A stretch of 64,000 bases of DNA. Source: Bacillota bacterium. Lineage in GTDB: Bacteria; Bacillota; Clostridia; Acetivibrionales; DSM-1351. The stretch lies in assembly GCA_023439045.1 (NCBI GenBank), contig JAEXOY010000021.1, positions 213,632 to 277,631 on the forward strand. Direction: 5' to 3'. How positions within the stretch are numbered: position 1 is the first letter of the stretch; each line of letters begins with the position of its first letter. The notes under the pieces were generated by a model that saw only the letters and a program-made list of their open reading frames with translations, had not been told where the DNA came from and did not search any database. Of the stretch, positions 1 to 8,278 are shown in pieces. Made by a program: the position numbers and the translations under genes.

Positions 1-2
1 TC

Positions 3-170
3 GTTTCTAAGGAGGATTTTATTTCTAAAATGTTGATTGAAAGTATTACTTTTGAAGAAAATAAACAATTTCAAATCTGCTACAATGATGGCGAATTATT
101 CTGGGGCCATAGTATTATAGTTGATATCAATAAAAAAGGAATGCCAAATAAAGCAGAAATATACGGATAA
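3..170 (+). CDS. C-terminal end of a DUF2262-like protein (partial at window edge)
   Basis: An open frame enters from the left edge and stops with TAA at 168-170, so only the last 55 residues are visible. The segment NDGELFWGHSIIV followed by a charged strand and AEIYG resembles, from memory, the C-terminus of DUF2262 proteins, which have no known function. No start is visible. An AAGGAGGAT string at 9-17 lies inside the frame and is followed by an in-frame ATG at 30, so initiation inside the window cannot be excluded, but the homology-like part extends across the whole fragment. Confidence 0.5.
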   Translation, partial: VSKEDFISKMLIESITFEENKQFQICYNDGELFWGHSIIVDINKKGMPNKAEIYG

Positions 171-253
171 AAAATTAGAACTTGATAAAATGGAACGGTT
201 CTTTTGATTCCAAACAAGGAAGCACAAGAACTGTCTCCTGCTTTCTAAGCATA

Positions 254-1468
254 TTATTCAGTGGATTTACCAGCTCTTAATAAAGCTTTGTTGCTTATAA
301 GAAAAAAGCTCTGTGAAAAGAGTAGAATACCGGTTACAATAAGTAACCATTCTATTTTTATTATATCGGACAATGGTCCAAATATAAGCATTCCCAATGG
401 CATCATGGAACTCGATATCATACCAAAAACCCCATATACCCTGCCTAAAAAATCTCCTTCGACCTTTTCCTGCAATAAAACGGTTGAAGGTGTATTAAAG
501 AACGGCAAAGAAACCCCGATTATTCCTAGGAAAACTAAATATAGCCAAAAGTTAGGAGTCACTCCAAGCGCAAAGGTACAAGCTCCAATAATAACACTTG
601 AAACTGTCATTGTATAAATTCTGTTTTTAAAGCCTTCCCAATAAGCCAAAATGATTCCGCCTATTACCATCCCGCATGAAAACGCTATTTCAACTACTGT
701 CAGCCGCCAAACATCATTACCAAAACTTCGAACAACCTGTAATGGCGTTAAAAATGCTACAGGTGCAGCTAGAAAAAAGAAAAATGCACAGAACAAAAAG
801 AATTGCTTAACATATTTATGATTTTTTATGTAAATGAAGCCCAAACGTAAATCGGCAAAATAACTCAATGTTTGCATTTCTAATGCTTTTGCATGAATTG
901 GTACTTTTAAAAAGAAAAGTAGGGTACAAACCGCTATTGCTGCAGTGAAAACATCGATAAAGAATATGGTTTCAATGTTAGCCATAGAAAGCAATGCACC
1001 ACTTAACATAGGAGATATCAGCATAATGACAGCCTGAATGCTTCCATTAGTAGCGTTCACTTTTGTAAGTTTATCTTCAGGCACAAGTTGTGGAAGGAAG
1101 GCTCCTACAGTCGGTATTTGTACTCCAGCTCCAAGTGCACGGATAGCAGACATAAAAAAGAGTAACCAAATGCCATCAAAACCTAATAGAAAAACTATGG
1201 CTAAGACTAGTGTTGAAATAGCAATCATTGAATCTGAGAGAATTATCAGAACTTTACGATTATAGCGGTCAGCCCATACCCCTGCAAACGGAGATACAAA
1301 AAAGGTAGGTAGAAAGCCGCAAAGGATCGATATGGTCAATATAATTCCTGATTCTGATTTTAATGTAATATACCATATAATTGCATATTGAACCAGTGAA
1401 GATCCAAAGAGTGAAATAGCCTGACTGGTCAAAAATAATAATAAATTCTTTTTATAATTTTCATTCAT
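254..1468 (-). CDS. MFS transporter, macrolide-efflux/MFS_3-like
   Basis: 404-residue integral membrane protein with about twelve hydrophobic segments, as in major facilitator drug/H+ antiporters. After TM2 comes SPFAGVWADRYNRKVLI, the classic MFS loop 2-3 motif (G-x-x-x-D-R-x-x-R-K/R). The N-terminus (LFLTSQAISLFGSSLVQYAIIWY) is typical of the Mef/MFS_3 branch that exports macrolides or unknown amphiphiles. The ATG at 1468 is preceded by CGGAG about 12 bases upstream. It stands alone on the minus strand, 51 bases beyond the stop of the aspartic protease gene and in the same direction, so it could be cotranscribed with it. Substrate is not predictable. Confidence 0.85.
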   Translation of the reverse strand: MNENYKKNLLLFLTSQAISLFGSSLVQYAIIWYITLKSESGIILTISILCGFLPTFFVSPFAGVWADRYNRKVLIILSDSMIAISTLVLAIVFLLGFDGIWLLFFMSAIRALGAGVQIPTVGAFLPQLVPEDKLTKVNATNGSIQAVIMLISPMLSGALLSMANIETIFFIDVFTAAIAVCTLLFFLKVPIHAKALEMQTLSYFADLRLGFIYIKNHKYVKQFFLFCAFFFFLAAPVAFLTPLQVVRSFGNDVWRLTVVEIAFSCGMVIGGIILAYWEGFKNRIYTMTVSSVIIGACTFALGVTPNFWLYLVFLGIIGVSLPFFNTPSTVLLQEKVEGDFLGRVYGVFGMISSSMMPLGMLIFGPLSDIIKIEWLLIVTGILLFSQSFFLISNKALLRAGKSTE

Positions 1469-1519
1469 ATCTTAATGACTCCGTCCTAAAACCTTAATAA
1501 AAAATAGTATTATATTATC

Positions 1520-2743
1520 TCACTTTAAATATAACATCATTTTAGTATAATCAAATATAACCTTATGAGTTCTAAAAAATTCGTGAGAAATTAATCCACC
1601 GATTCTGAAACCAAAACAATGTTCAATTGATGGTGGAAAAGGTCCATAAAGGCCACTTTGATTTCTTTCATAAACCCCACCCAGACTTAAACTTTCAATA
1701 TCAAAAGGTATTGATTTCATTTTCCCACCACCACCAGATCCATAGAAGGTTTCACTTTTTCTTAAAGCAAATCCACATTCTTTAATAGTAGATTTTGGAC
1801 AAGTAAAGGAGTTTCCTGAAAGTCCTGTATCTATAAAAAATAACATTTCACTGCTACTATTTACTTTTCCCTTGGCAAGCATAAAATGGTCACTTGCCAT
1901 CCAAAACGGGATGTGGTGAAAAGCCTCGGCTTTTAGCTCATCTTCCAATAGTGTTGCTGAATCCTTACTCACAATCTCGAATGCAACTTTTTCATTAATG
2001 TAATCCATCGTTGTTAGAAAATGATAAAAGATACCCGTGCCCAATATACCATCAACTCTAAATTCATCACCATATAACTCGGATGAAATCGTTTTTGTGT
2101 CCATTAAAATTACTGGTAGATTCTTTACTTGAAAATCACCCAATTGAATAGAATCAATACAAGAATGAATAAAGGATCCCTTTTTCCCACCTCCAAAAGC
2201 ATTCGTCTTTTCCTGACCGAATTCCTTAAGAGCAAGGCTTCTGGCATATGTTGTATCGATAATGAGTTCACCGCCGCCTGTATCAATAATAAAGTTAACA
2301 GGAGATGCTCTATTGATGCTGACTCTTACTAATGGCAGAGGATCTTTTTTTAGAAATTTCAATTCAGTTCTACTTTTAGTTGAAGAAGTATTATAAACCT
2401 TTAAATTTTTCAAATACTCCAGCTTAGTTGCATATGATTTTCGATTGACTGAATTCATAAAAGTTGATGCATTTTCATAATCATCTTTCCTAAAATACAA
2501 ATCTGCTAGAAAAGATTTAATAACTTTTGATCTCGGCATCAGTTCGAGTGCTTTTTGAAAATACTTCTCAGCTGCATTTAAATTATTTTCTAACAAAGCA
2601 ATATAGCCAGTATATATTATTGAGCTTTTATCATAAGGTAATTCAACTAAAATTTCAGAAAAGATTTTTTTAGATTCATTAAAGTTTCCACTCTTAAATA
2701 ATTGCATAGCATTTTTTAATTTGGATTCTTGATTCTTTGTCAT
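1520..2743 (-). CDS. TPR-containing protein with two aspartic-protease DTG motifs
   Basis: A 407-residue protein. Residues about 5-110 form TPR-like helix pairs (LFKSGNFNESKKIFSEIL; LLENNLNAAEKYFQKAL). The rest is retropepsin/pepsin-like: FIIDTGGGELIIDT near Asp154 and FFIDTGLSGNSF near Asp304, plus GILGTGIF and GGLISHEFF strands that resemble the hydrophobic-hydrophobic-Gly of each lobe. Two DTG motifs about 150 residues apart suggest a single-chain bilobal enzyme rather than a retropepsin dimer. There is no signal peptide, so it is probably cytoplasmic. The start is placed at 2743 because AAGGGGG sits 8 bases upstream; an ATG at 2761 precedes this ribosome binding site. It is divergent from a MerR regulator, and a MerR-type promoter drives it. 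Protease activity is inferred from motifs only. Confidence 0.75.
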   Translation of the reverse strand: MTKNQESKLKNAMQLFKSGNFNESKKIFSEILVELPYDKSSIIYTGYIALLENNLNAAEKYFQKALELMPRSKVIKSFLADLYFRKDDYENASTFMNSVNRKSYATKLEYLKNLKVYNTSSTKSRTELKFLKKDPLPLVRVSINRASPVNFIIDTGGGELIIDTTYARSLALKEFGQEKTNAFGGGKKGSFIHSCIDSIQLGDFQVKNLPVILMDTKTISSELYGDEFRVDGILGTGIFYHFLTTMDYINEKVAFEIVSKDSATLLEDELKAEAFHHIPFWMASDHFMLAKGKVNSSSEMLFFIDTGLSGNSFTCPKSTIKECGFALRKSETFYGSGGGGKMKSIPFDIESLSLGGVYERNQSGLYGPFPPSIEHCFGFRIGGLISHEFFRTHKVIFDYTKMMLYLK

Positions 2744-2779
2744 AACAAATTCCCCCTTCATTTACTTTTATTCATTTTC

Positions 2780-2810
2780 AGTATATTATATACCCTAAGG
2801 GGAGAGTCAA
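2780..2810 (-). promoter_or_regulatory. MerR-type promoter with 19-bp spacer for the aspartic protease gene
   Basis: On the minus strand TTGACT (2810-2805) and TATACT (2785-2780) are separated by exactly 19 bases, the lengthened spacer that MerR-family activators untwist. The spacer begins CTCCCCTTAGGG, resembling the operator core of BmrR/TipA-like regulators. The predicted transcript starts about 30 bases before the ATG at 2743. The divergent MerR gene starts at 2815, so its own leader overlaps the site. Confidence 0.7.
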
Positions 2811-2814
2811 TATT

Positions 2815-3627
2815 ATGAATGAAAATTTATTTTCTATAGGAGAAATCTCCAAGATTAAGGGAATAACCATTAAAGCTCTACGCTTTTATGAAAAAATCGG
2901 TTTGATAAAACCTCACTACACAGATCCATCTACAAGATTCAGATATTATTCACTTGAACAGTTCATTCATTTGGATATAATTAAAGCAGCCCGCTCCATG
3001 GATATAAGCCCTAAAGATGTGAAGGTTATTCTTGAGAAGAAGGATAATAAAGTATTATTGGATTTTATGAATTATCAAAAAGAGAGTGCTGCACTTAAAA
3101 TTGCAGAATTACAGAAAATGATTTCAATAATTGATGCAACACAAAACACTATTAATAACTCAGTTTCATCAATTTCTCAACAGGATATATTTTTCAAGGA
3201 TATACCGCTTCGTTACATTATTTCAAAAAAGTTTGATGACTTTACAAAGAAGAAAGCTTTACTCATTGAATATTCAAAATTTCATAAGATTATTGAAGAG
3301 GATATGCTTATAGATAATTACGAAACCGGTATTATCTGTACATCAAACGATAGGAATGAATTTCATCCATCAGAGATCTATAATGGAGTTAATGTAATCT
3401 CAAAATCTAATAAGTCCAGGTTATCTGAAATTCAAGCAGGAAGATATCTATGTATTTGTTATAATGAGCATAATGCCGAGGAACAGTTATCCAAACTCTA
3501 TAGGTATATAAATCTGAATAAACTAAAACCATCTTTGATGATACAGGTTGACTTGTTAAATAATGTGTTTGAAACAGAAACACAGTATGTAGAGATGCAA
3601 GTTATAGTTAACAACGATGAGACATAA
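2815..3627 (+). CDS. MerR family transcriptional regulator with C-terminal effector-binding domain
   Basis: 270 residues. The N-terminal winged helix (FSIGEISKIKGITIKALRFYEKIGLIKP) and the following RYYSLEQFIHLDIIKAARSMDIS are textbook MerR features; residues about 75-115 form the dimerising coiled coil (MNYQKESAALKIAELQKMI), and the remaining 150 residues look like a GyrI-like/SOUL ligand pocket, as in BmrR-type multidrug sensors. Start ATG at 2815 has AAGGGGAGA upstream. It is divergent from the TPR-aspartic protease gene across a MerR-type promoter, so it most likely controls that gene. The ligand is unknown. Confidence 0.88.
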   Translation: MNENLFSIGEISKIKGITIKALRFYEKIGLIKPHYTDPSTRFRYYSLEQFIHLDIIKAARSMDISPKDVKVILEKKDNKVLLDFMNYQKESAALKIAELQKMISIIDATQNTINNSVSSISQQDIFFKDIPLRYIISKKFDDFTKKKALLIEYSKFHKIIEEDMLIDNYETGIICTSNDRNEFHPSEIYNGVNVISKSNKSRLSEIQAGRYLCICYNEHNAEEQLSKLYRYINLNKLKPSLMIQVDLLNNVFETETQYVEMQVIVNNDET

Positions 3628-3786
3628 ACTAAGTTGGTAAGAATATTAAGCTATTAATTTACAATAATAAATAATTGGTTTTATAATTATTGTTCATTGG
3701 AATTATAAGTTGACAGTGGTAAATTTTAGCATTATGATATGAGTGTTATTCATTATATTAATAGGTTTGATATGTGAGGGGCGTTA

Positions 3787-4104
3787 ATGAAATTAGCAAT
3801 ATTTATTATAAAGGTATTATTTCAAATATTAATTTATACTTTTAAATCCATAAGTATTGCATTAATCAATACGTGTGAATCTAATTTTGTTCGTGCACAG
3901 GTTTGGAAGGAAACATTTGTTATCAAACTATATCCTTTCTCAATGATATTTATTGTAATTTACCTTACCTTAAGATTGGCTTCTTTACGTATTTCAAAAT
4001 ACTCAACGATTTCACTAGATATTATATTTTTCTTTAGTATATTGATTCTTGTTATGTATCAAGTATTTAAAGAACCTGAAAATCTTTTCTCAAAAAATTC
4101 TTAA
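3787..4104 (+). CDS. Small membrane protein of unknown function upstream of the SecA paralogue
   Basis: 105 residues, ATG with a GAGGGGCG ribosome binding site 5 bases upstream. Hydrophobic stretches at about residues 3-27, 56-68 and 78-93 suggest two or three membrane passes; the C-terminus is polar (FKEPENLFSKNS). I do not recognise a family. It lies 155 bases before the SecA-paralogue gene in the same direction and could be its membrane partner, but that is inference from position only. Base composition is very AT-rich, like the neighbouring SecA gene. Confidence 0.55.
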   Translation: MKLAIFIIKVLFQILIYTFKSISIALINTCESNFVRAQVWKETFVIKLYPFSMIFIVIYLTLRLASLRISKYSTISLDIIFFFSILILVMYQVFKEPENLFSKNS

Positions 4105-4259
4105 TCATCATTACCGAATTTCATAATCAAAAGTAACCTGATTTTTACATCAGAATTTATCATAATTAATGATATTTTATGATGCATTTTTGTGTTTGAA
4201 TCTAATGCTGTTTGATTACAGATCGGTTATATTTTTTATTTTTTAAGGAGGGTTTTTGT

Positions 4260-6659
4260 GTGTTTAAAAAAATAATAAATCATAAAAATAATTCAGTTTA
4301 TTTAAGTTTGATTCCATGTAGTGAAATTTTAAATAAAATTAAAATGATTAGCTTTAAAAATCAGACGGACGCTATGCTTCACAATTATTCTGAAGAACTA
4401 ATTTGCAGGGCTAGAAGCGGTATTTCTTTGGATAAATTGCTTATAGAGGCATTCGCGCTTGTAAATGAAGCAATCTATAGAGTATTGCAAATAAACGCTT
4501 TTGATGTGCAAATAATAGCTGGTATTGAGTTATATAATTGTAAATTGATAGAGATGCAGACAGGTGAAGGGAAAACATTGGCTGCTGTTTTCCCAGCGTA
4601 TCTAAACGCACTGACCGGGGATGGTGTACATGTTCTGACGTTTAATGATTATTTAGCCCTTAGGGATGCAAACTGGATGGGACCAATATTTGAGTTCCTT
4701 GGTCTATCAGTGGGTTTTGTTCAGGAAGGTATGGGTAAGCAGGAGAGGAAAAAAGCTTATGCTTGTGACATTACATATGTAACAGCAAAAGAAGCCGGAT
4801 TCGATTATTTAAGAGATTCACTAAGTTATGAAGTAAATGAGCTTGTTCATCGTCCTTTTAATTATGCAATTGTTGATGAAGCAGATTCTATCATGATAGA
4901 TGAAGCGAGAATACCTCTTGTTTTGGCAGCAAGTATAAATGAAGAAACAGATTCACCCCAATATATAGTTAATATGGTTAGGCAGTTGCAGGTAGGTTCG
5001 GATTTTAATACAGATGACTCTTCTCGAAATATTTACCTTACAGATAAAGGAATAAAACATGTTGAAGATATATTACATTGCGGTAACCTTTATGAAGCAG
5101 ACAATTTCAAATTACTGACGGAAATCCATAGTGCCTTACATGCAGAGATACTATTAAAACGCGATGTTGATTATATTGTTAAAGGTGAAAAAATAGAACT
5201 AATTGATGAATTTACAGGCAGAATAGCCGAAAATAGACATTGGCCAGACGGGTTACAAGCTGCTATAGAGGCAAAAGAAGGCTTGAACTCAGATTCAAAA
5301 GGCCGTATTATGAGTTCCATTACTATTCAAAGCTTTATAAAATTATATCCTAAAATATCTGGAATGACTGGTACTGCCGTAAGCTCCTATGATGAATTTT
5401 TGGAGTTTTATGACCTGGAAACTATTGTTATACCCTCAAATCAGCCTTGTATCAGAATGGATTATCCTGATTTGATTTTTTCACATAAAGAAGCGAAATA
5501 TGATGCTTTGTTAAATGAGATTAGAAATATCAATGAAACTGGGAGACCAATATTAATTGGGACCAGTAGCATTACTGAGTCTGAATATATCGCAGCAATG
5601 TTAAATGAGTCCGGCATCCATTGTCAGGTGCTCAACGCAAAAAATGATGAACTAGAGGCACAGATAATTGCAAATGCAGGTGCTTTAGGTGCAGTAACTG
5701 TTTCGACAAATATGGCTGGACGTGGGACAGACATCAAATTAGGTGGATCAATTCAACAAGATAGAGAACAAGTAATTACTTTAGGGGGACTATATGTAAT
5801 TGGCACAAACAGGCATGAAAGTGTCAGAATTGACAATCAACTTCGAGGACGTACAGGGAGACAAGGAGATCCGGGTTCATCACGTTTTTATATAAGCTTG
5901 GAAGATGATATTTTTAAAAAGTATGGTATCGATAGATTAATTCCTAAGAAGCATTTTCCCGCTAAACAAAGTGGCCCGATAAATACGCCTAGAGTACTGC
6001 AAGGGGTTGCAAGGATACAGCGCGTAATAGAGGGACAAAATAAAGATATCAGAACAACATTATGGAAATATTCTAACATTATCGAAATACAGAGAATGTA
6101 TATATTCAATAATAGAAAAAGTGTATTATTTGGTAAAACAGACCATAATCTTTTTCAATTAATTGAGCCGGATTTATACTCTTTTATAAAAACCAGACTA
6201 GGTGTAAATAAACTAAATGATTTGTTGAAAAACTTAACCCTTCATTGCATAGATCAATGTTGGGCTGATTATCTGGATCAAATTGCTTATTTACGTGAAG
6301 GCATTCATCTTGTGATTATCGGCGGGCAAAATCCATTAGAAACTTATCTGTCCAATGTAGTTCAATTGTTCGAGGAACTTAAAGAACAAATCGAATCCAG
6401 TATAACCAATGCTTTCAGAAACATCAAGATTTCTGAGGAAGGGATTGATATTGGCATAAATGATATAAAAGGACCTTCATCAACATGGACTTATCTAATT
6501 AACGATAACCCATTTGCCGATGATCTTGGTTTGATGTTAGCTAGTAGCCGAAACATAGGATTTTCATCTGTTGCAGCGCTCGTTCCAATAATATCAATCA
6601 ATATGATTATTAGTCTTATTTATCAGCGTTTTTTTAAGAAAGGTAAGCTGATTGAATAA
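4260..6659 (+). CDS. SecA-family translocase ATPase paralogue (SecA2-like)
   Basis: 799 residues from a GTG start at 4260, chosen because AAGGAGGG lies 7 bases upstream. The SecA motor is intact: Walker A MQTGEGKT at about 99-106, the Walker B/DEAD-like VDEADSIMIDEAR at about 205-217, a preprotein cross-linking region, then STNMAGRGTDIKLGG (about 481) and QLRGRTGRQGDPGSSRF (about 526) of the second RecA-like domain. It lacks the C-terminal SEC-C zinc tail of housekeeping SecA. Instead it ends with GPSSTWTYLINDNPF and a hydrophobic segment (about 769-788) followed by FFKKGK, suggesting a membrane anchor. Divergent sequence and lack of ribosomal or prfB neighbours argue it is not the essential SecA. 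The likely role is energising export of special substrates; the flanking small membrane protein and tiny peptide ORF are candidates for partner and cargo. Confidence 0.85.
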   Translation: MFKKIINHKNNSVYLSLIPCSEILNKIKMISFKNQTDAMLHNYSEELICRARSGISLDKLLIEAFALVNEAIYRVLQINAFDVQIIAGIELYNCKLIEMQTGEGKTLAAVFPAYLNALTGDGVHVLTFNDYLALRDANWMGPIFEFLGLSVGFVQEGMGKQERKKAYACDITYVTAKEAGFDYLRDSLSYEVNELVHRPFNYAIVDEADSIMIDEARIPLVLAASINEETDSPQYIVNMVRQLQVGSDFNTDDSSRNIYLTDKGIKHVEDILHCGNLYEADNFKLLTEIHSALHAEILLKRDVDYIVKGEKIELIDEFTGRIAENRHWPDGLQAAIEAKEGLNSDSKGRIMSSITIQSFIKLYPKISGMTGTAVSSYDEFLEFYDLETIVIPSNQPCIRMDYPDLIFSHKEAKYDALLNEIRNINETGRPILIGTSSITESEYIAAMLNESGIHCQVLNAKNDELEAQIIANAGALGAVTVSTNMAGRGTDIKLGGSIQQDREQVITLGGLYVIGTNRHESVRIDNQLRGRTGRQGDPGSSRFYISLEDDIFKKYGIDRLIPKKHFPAKQSGPINTPRVLQGVARIQRVIEGQNKDIRTTLWKYSNIIEIQRMYIFNNRKSVLFGKTDHNLFQLIEPDLYSFIKTRLGVNKLNDLLKNLTLHCIDQCWADYLDQIAYLREGIHLVIIGGQNPLETYLSNVVQLFEELKEQIESSITNAFRNIKISEEGIDIGINDIKGPSSTWTYLINDNPFADDLGLMLASSRNIGFSSVAALVPIISINMIISLIYQRFFKKGKLIE

Positions 6660-6701
6660 GAATTGAGAATGATTAAAACATTTTAAAGGGAGAATTTTAT
6701 T

Positions 6702-6817
6702 ATGAATTTAATAGCTAAAAAGCTGGGATTTGTTTTTTCTCGAATTCAAAGTTAACAGCAGCTGGCGTGGGAATAGGTTTCTTGTGGGGAATCGGTGGGA
6801 AAATCGTGCGAATTTAG
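6702..6817 (+). pseudogene. Tiny glycine-rich peptide ORF interrupted at a T6 run
   Basis: AAAGGGAGA stands 9 bases before ATG 6702. The open frame gives 17 residues (ends FVFSRIQS) and stops at 6753-6755. One extra T in the run 6733-6738, or a -1 ribosomal slip there, would continue as FFSNSKLTAAGVGIGF followed by LWGIGGKIVRI to a stop at 6815-6817: 38 residues with a basic N-terminus and a G-x-G-rich hydrophobic end like small secreted or bacteriocin-type peptides. It follows the SecA-paralogue gene by 42 bases. It may be a decayed gene, a sequencing slip, a programmed frameshift, or chance. Confidence 0.35.
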
Positions 6818-7060
6818 AATTACCGCGAGTGAAACGCTGATATAGAGCTAAAATGCGATAAAGGTTTCATGTAGAAGCAAGACATGGTGCTGGGTTCAAG
6901 GTTTTGGATAGATATTTTAATTAAAAGTTTATACAAGAAGATATGATAAAATACAATTCTCACTATCGGGAATACGCTGAATATTAAGGTTTAGAGCCGA
7001 AGTTTAGAAAACTTATTTTGAGGGTTGTATTTTTTTGTGCGACTCTTGCAATTATTTAAA
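6818..7060. other. Gene-free stretch between the SecA locus and a convergent MFS gene
   Basis: Together with the tiny peptide ORF this fills the 400 bases after the SecA paralogue. I see no further start with a ribosome binding site, no convincing terminator hairpin and no repeat. It presumably carries the 3' ends of two convergent units. Confidence 0.4.
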
Positions 7061-8248
7061 TCAGGTGAGTTTCATGGCTTTGGTAGAGATTAGATTCAGC
7101 AAAGCTATCACTGCACCGCCTAAGAATACCAGCTTATAACCGTCGTGTCCAAAGCTGTACCACAGGATTCCCCCCAGAAAAGGTAGGAACATGGAAACAA
7201 TATGATCAATACTAGTTCCCAAAGAGAGAGAGGGCAAAACCTCCTCCTTATACAATGAGATTTTTTTCATATATGTGGACCTTGCCATATTGACGGCGCT
7301 CATACTCTGATCGATGACATAGCATCCACAGATAATCAAGAGGGCTATATTATGCGTGAAAAGGTTTTCCGAAAAAGCATAACCCAGGCAGATGATAAAA
7401 AAAAGAACGGCTTCTCCACCAAGGACCATTTTCTCACCGACTCTATCCACAAGACATCCGATAAAGGGCTTTATCCAAATTCCCAGGACGGAGATGATAA
7501 AGAACAGGATAGTCATGGTAGATACTGGTTGTTTAAAGACATCCACTAGGACCCAGGGGCCAAAGGTGATAAAAATCTGCTTTCTTGCACCAAATAATAC
7601 ACAAAGCCAGTAATATAGGTTGTACTCCTTACGGAACACAAATCTCGTCTTTGATTTTGGGCATTGTTTTGAAGGCATTAACATGAAAAGAATTGAAGCG
7701 CATAGTAAAGCTGCTGCACCAATGCTGAAGGAGATAGAATAGCTCAGATGTGCAAATTTGAACAAAATACAGAGCAAAGCACTGCCAAGCACTAATGCAG
7801 CTGTGTTAACCGCACTGATTTTTCCAAGTGTTTTCCCAACTTCGTTGTTATTAGCAAAATCCATTCCGATACTACTAGACAAAGGCATATAAGTGTGCTG
7901 CCCAATGCTGTATACAAAAATAAAGATGAGGATTGTAAGATAATTTGGTGTTAGCAGACCTAAAAGCAGCATCCCAACTGCAGCTATAGCATTAGCCAGT
8001 GCGGCAATACGGATATCCTTTATGGTACTTAGTAGTCCAATGACTAGAAACACAAGGAGCCCAGGTAGTTCTCTCGGGAATTCCAATGCAGAACGCTGGA
8101 GGATTTCAATATGTAGCTGGTCTTTTAAAAAGTTGTTCAAGGTTGCTCCTTCTACACTTTGTGCAAGGCCCAAAAAACCTGTTGCAGCTAGAAACAGAAG
8201 ATAACTCCTTTCGGTGTCTTTTATTTGACTGATCCATTGTTTAATCAC
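7061..8248 (-). CDS. MFS transporter
   Basis: 395 residues with twelve predicted membrane segments. GCLVDRVGEKMVLGG in the middle is the second-half counterpart of the MFS loop motif. The start is GTG at 8248, with AAGGAGAATTCTA directly upstream. It is the second gene of a minus-strand operon, 30 bases after the metallo-beta-lactamase-fold hydrolase. An AraC regulator is divergent from the pair. The set looks like a catabolic or detoxification cassette in which a small molecule is imported or exported and hydrolysed, but no substrate can be read from the sequence. Confidence 0.8.
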   Translation of the reverse strand: MIKQWISQIKDTERSYLLFLAATGFLGLAQSVEGATLNNFLKDQLHIEILQRSALEFPRELPGLLVFLVIGLLSTIKDIRIAALANAIAAVGMLLLGLLTPNYLTILIFIFVYSIGQHTYMPLSSSIGMDFANNNEVGKTLGKISAVNTAALVLGSALLCILFKFAHLSYSISFSIGAAALLCASILFMLMPSKQCPKSKTRFVFRKEYNLYYWLCVLFGARKQIFITFGPWVLVDVFKQPVSTMTILFFIISVLGIWIKPFIGCLVDRVGEKMVLGGEAVLFFIICLGYAFSENLFTHNIALLIICGCYVIDQSMSAVNMARSTYMKKISLYKEEVLPSLSLGTSIDHIVSMFLPFLGGILWYSFGHDGYKLVFLGGAVIALLNLISTKAMKLT

Positions 8249-8278
8249 TAGAATTCTCCTTCCTAAATAGCTAATTAT

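Noticed and set aside
261..617. Plus-strand open frame inside the MFS gene
   Set aside because: Antisense to a clear membrane transporter, no ribosome binding site, no family resemblance.
3663..3700. ACAATAAT/ATTATTGT inverted repeat after the MerR gene
   Set aside because: AT-only arms with a long loop and no T run; expected by chance in DNA this AT-rich.
4212..4259. Longer N-terminus for the SecA paralogue from TTG 4212
   Set aside because: No ribosome binding site; it overlaps the strong AAGGAGGG that serves GTG 4260.
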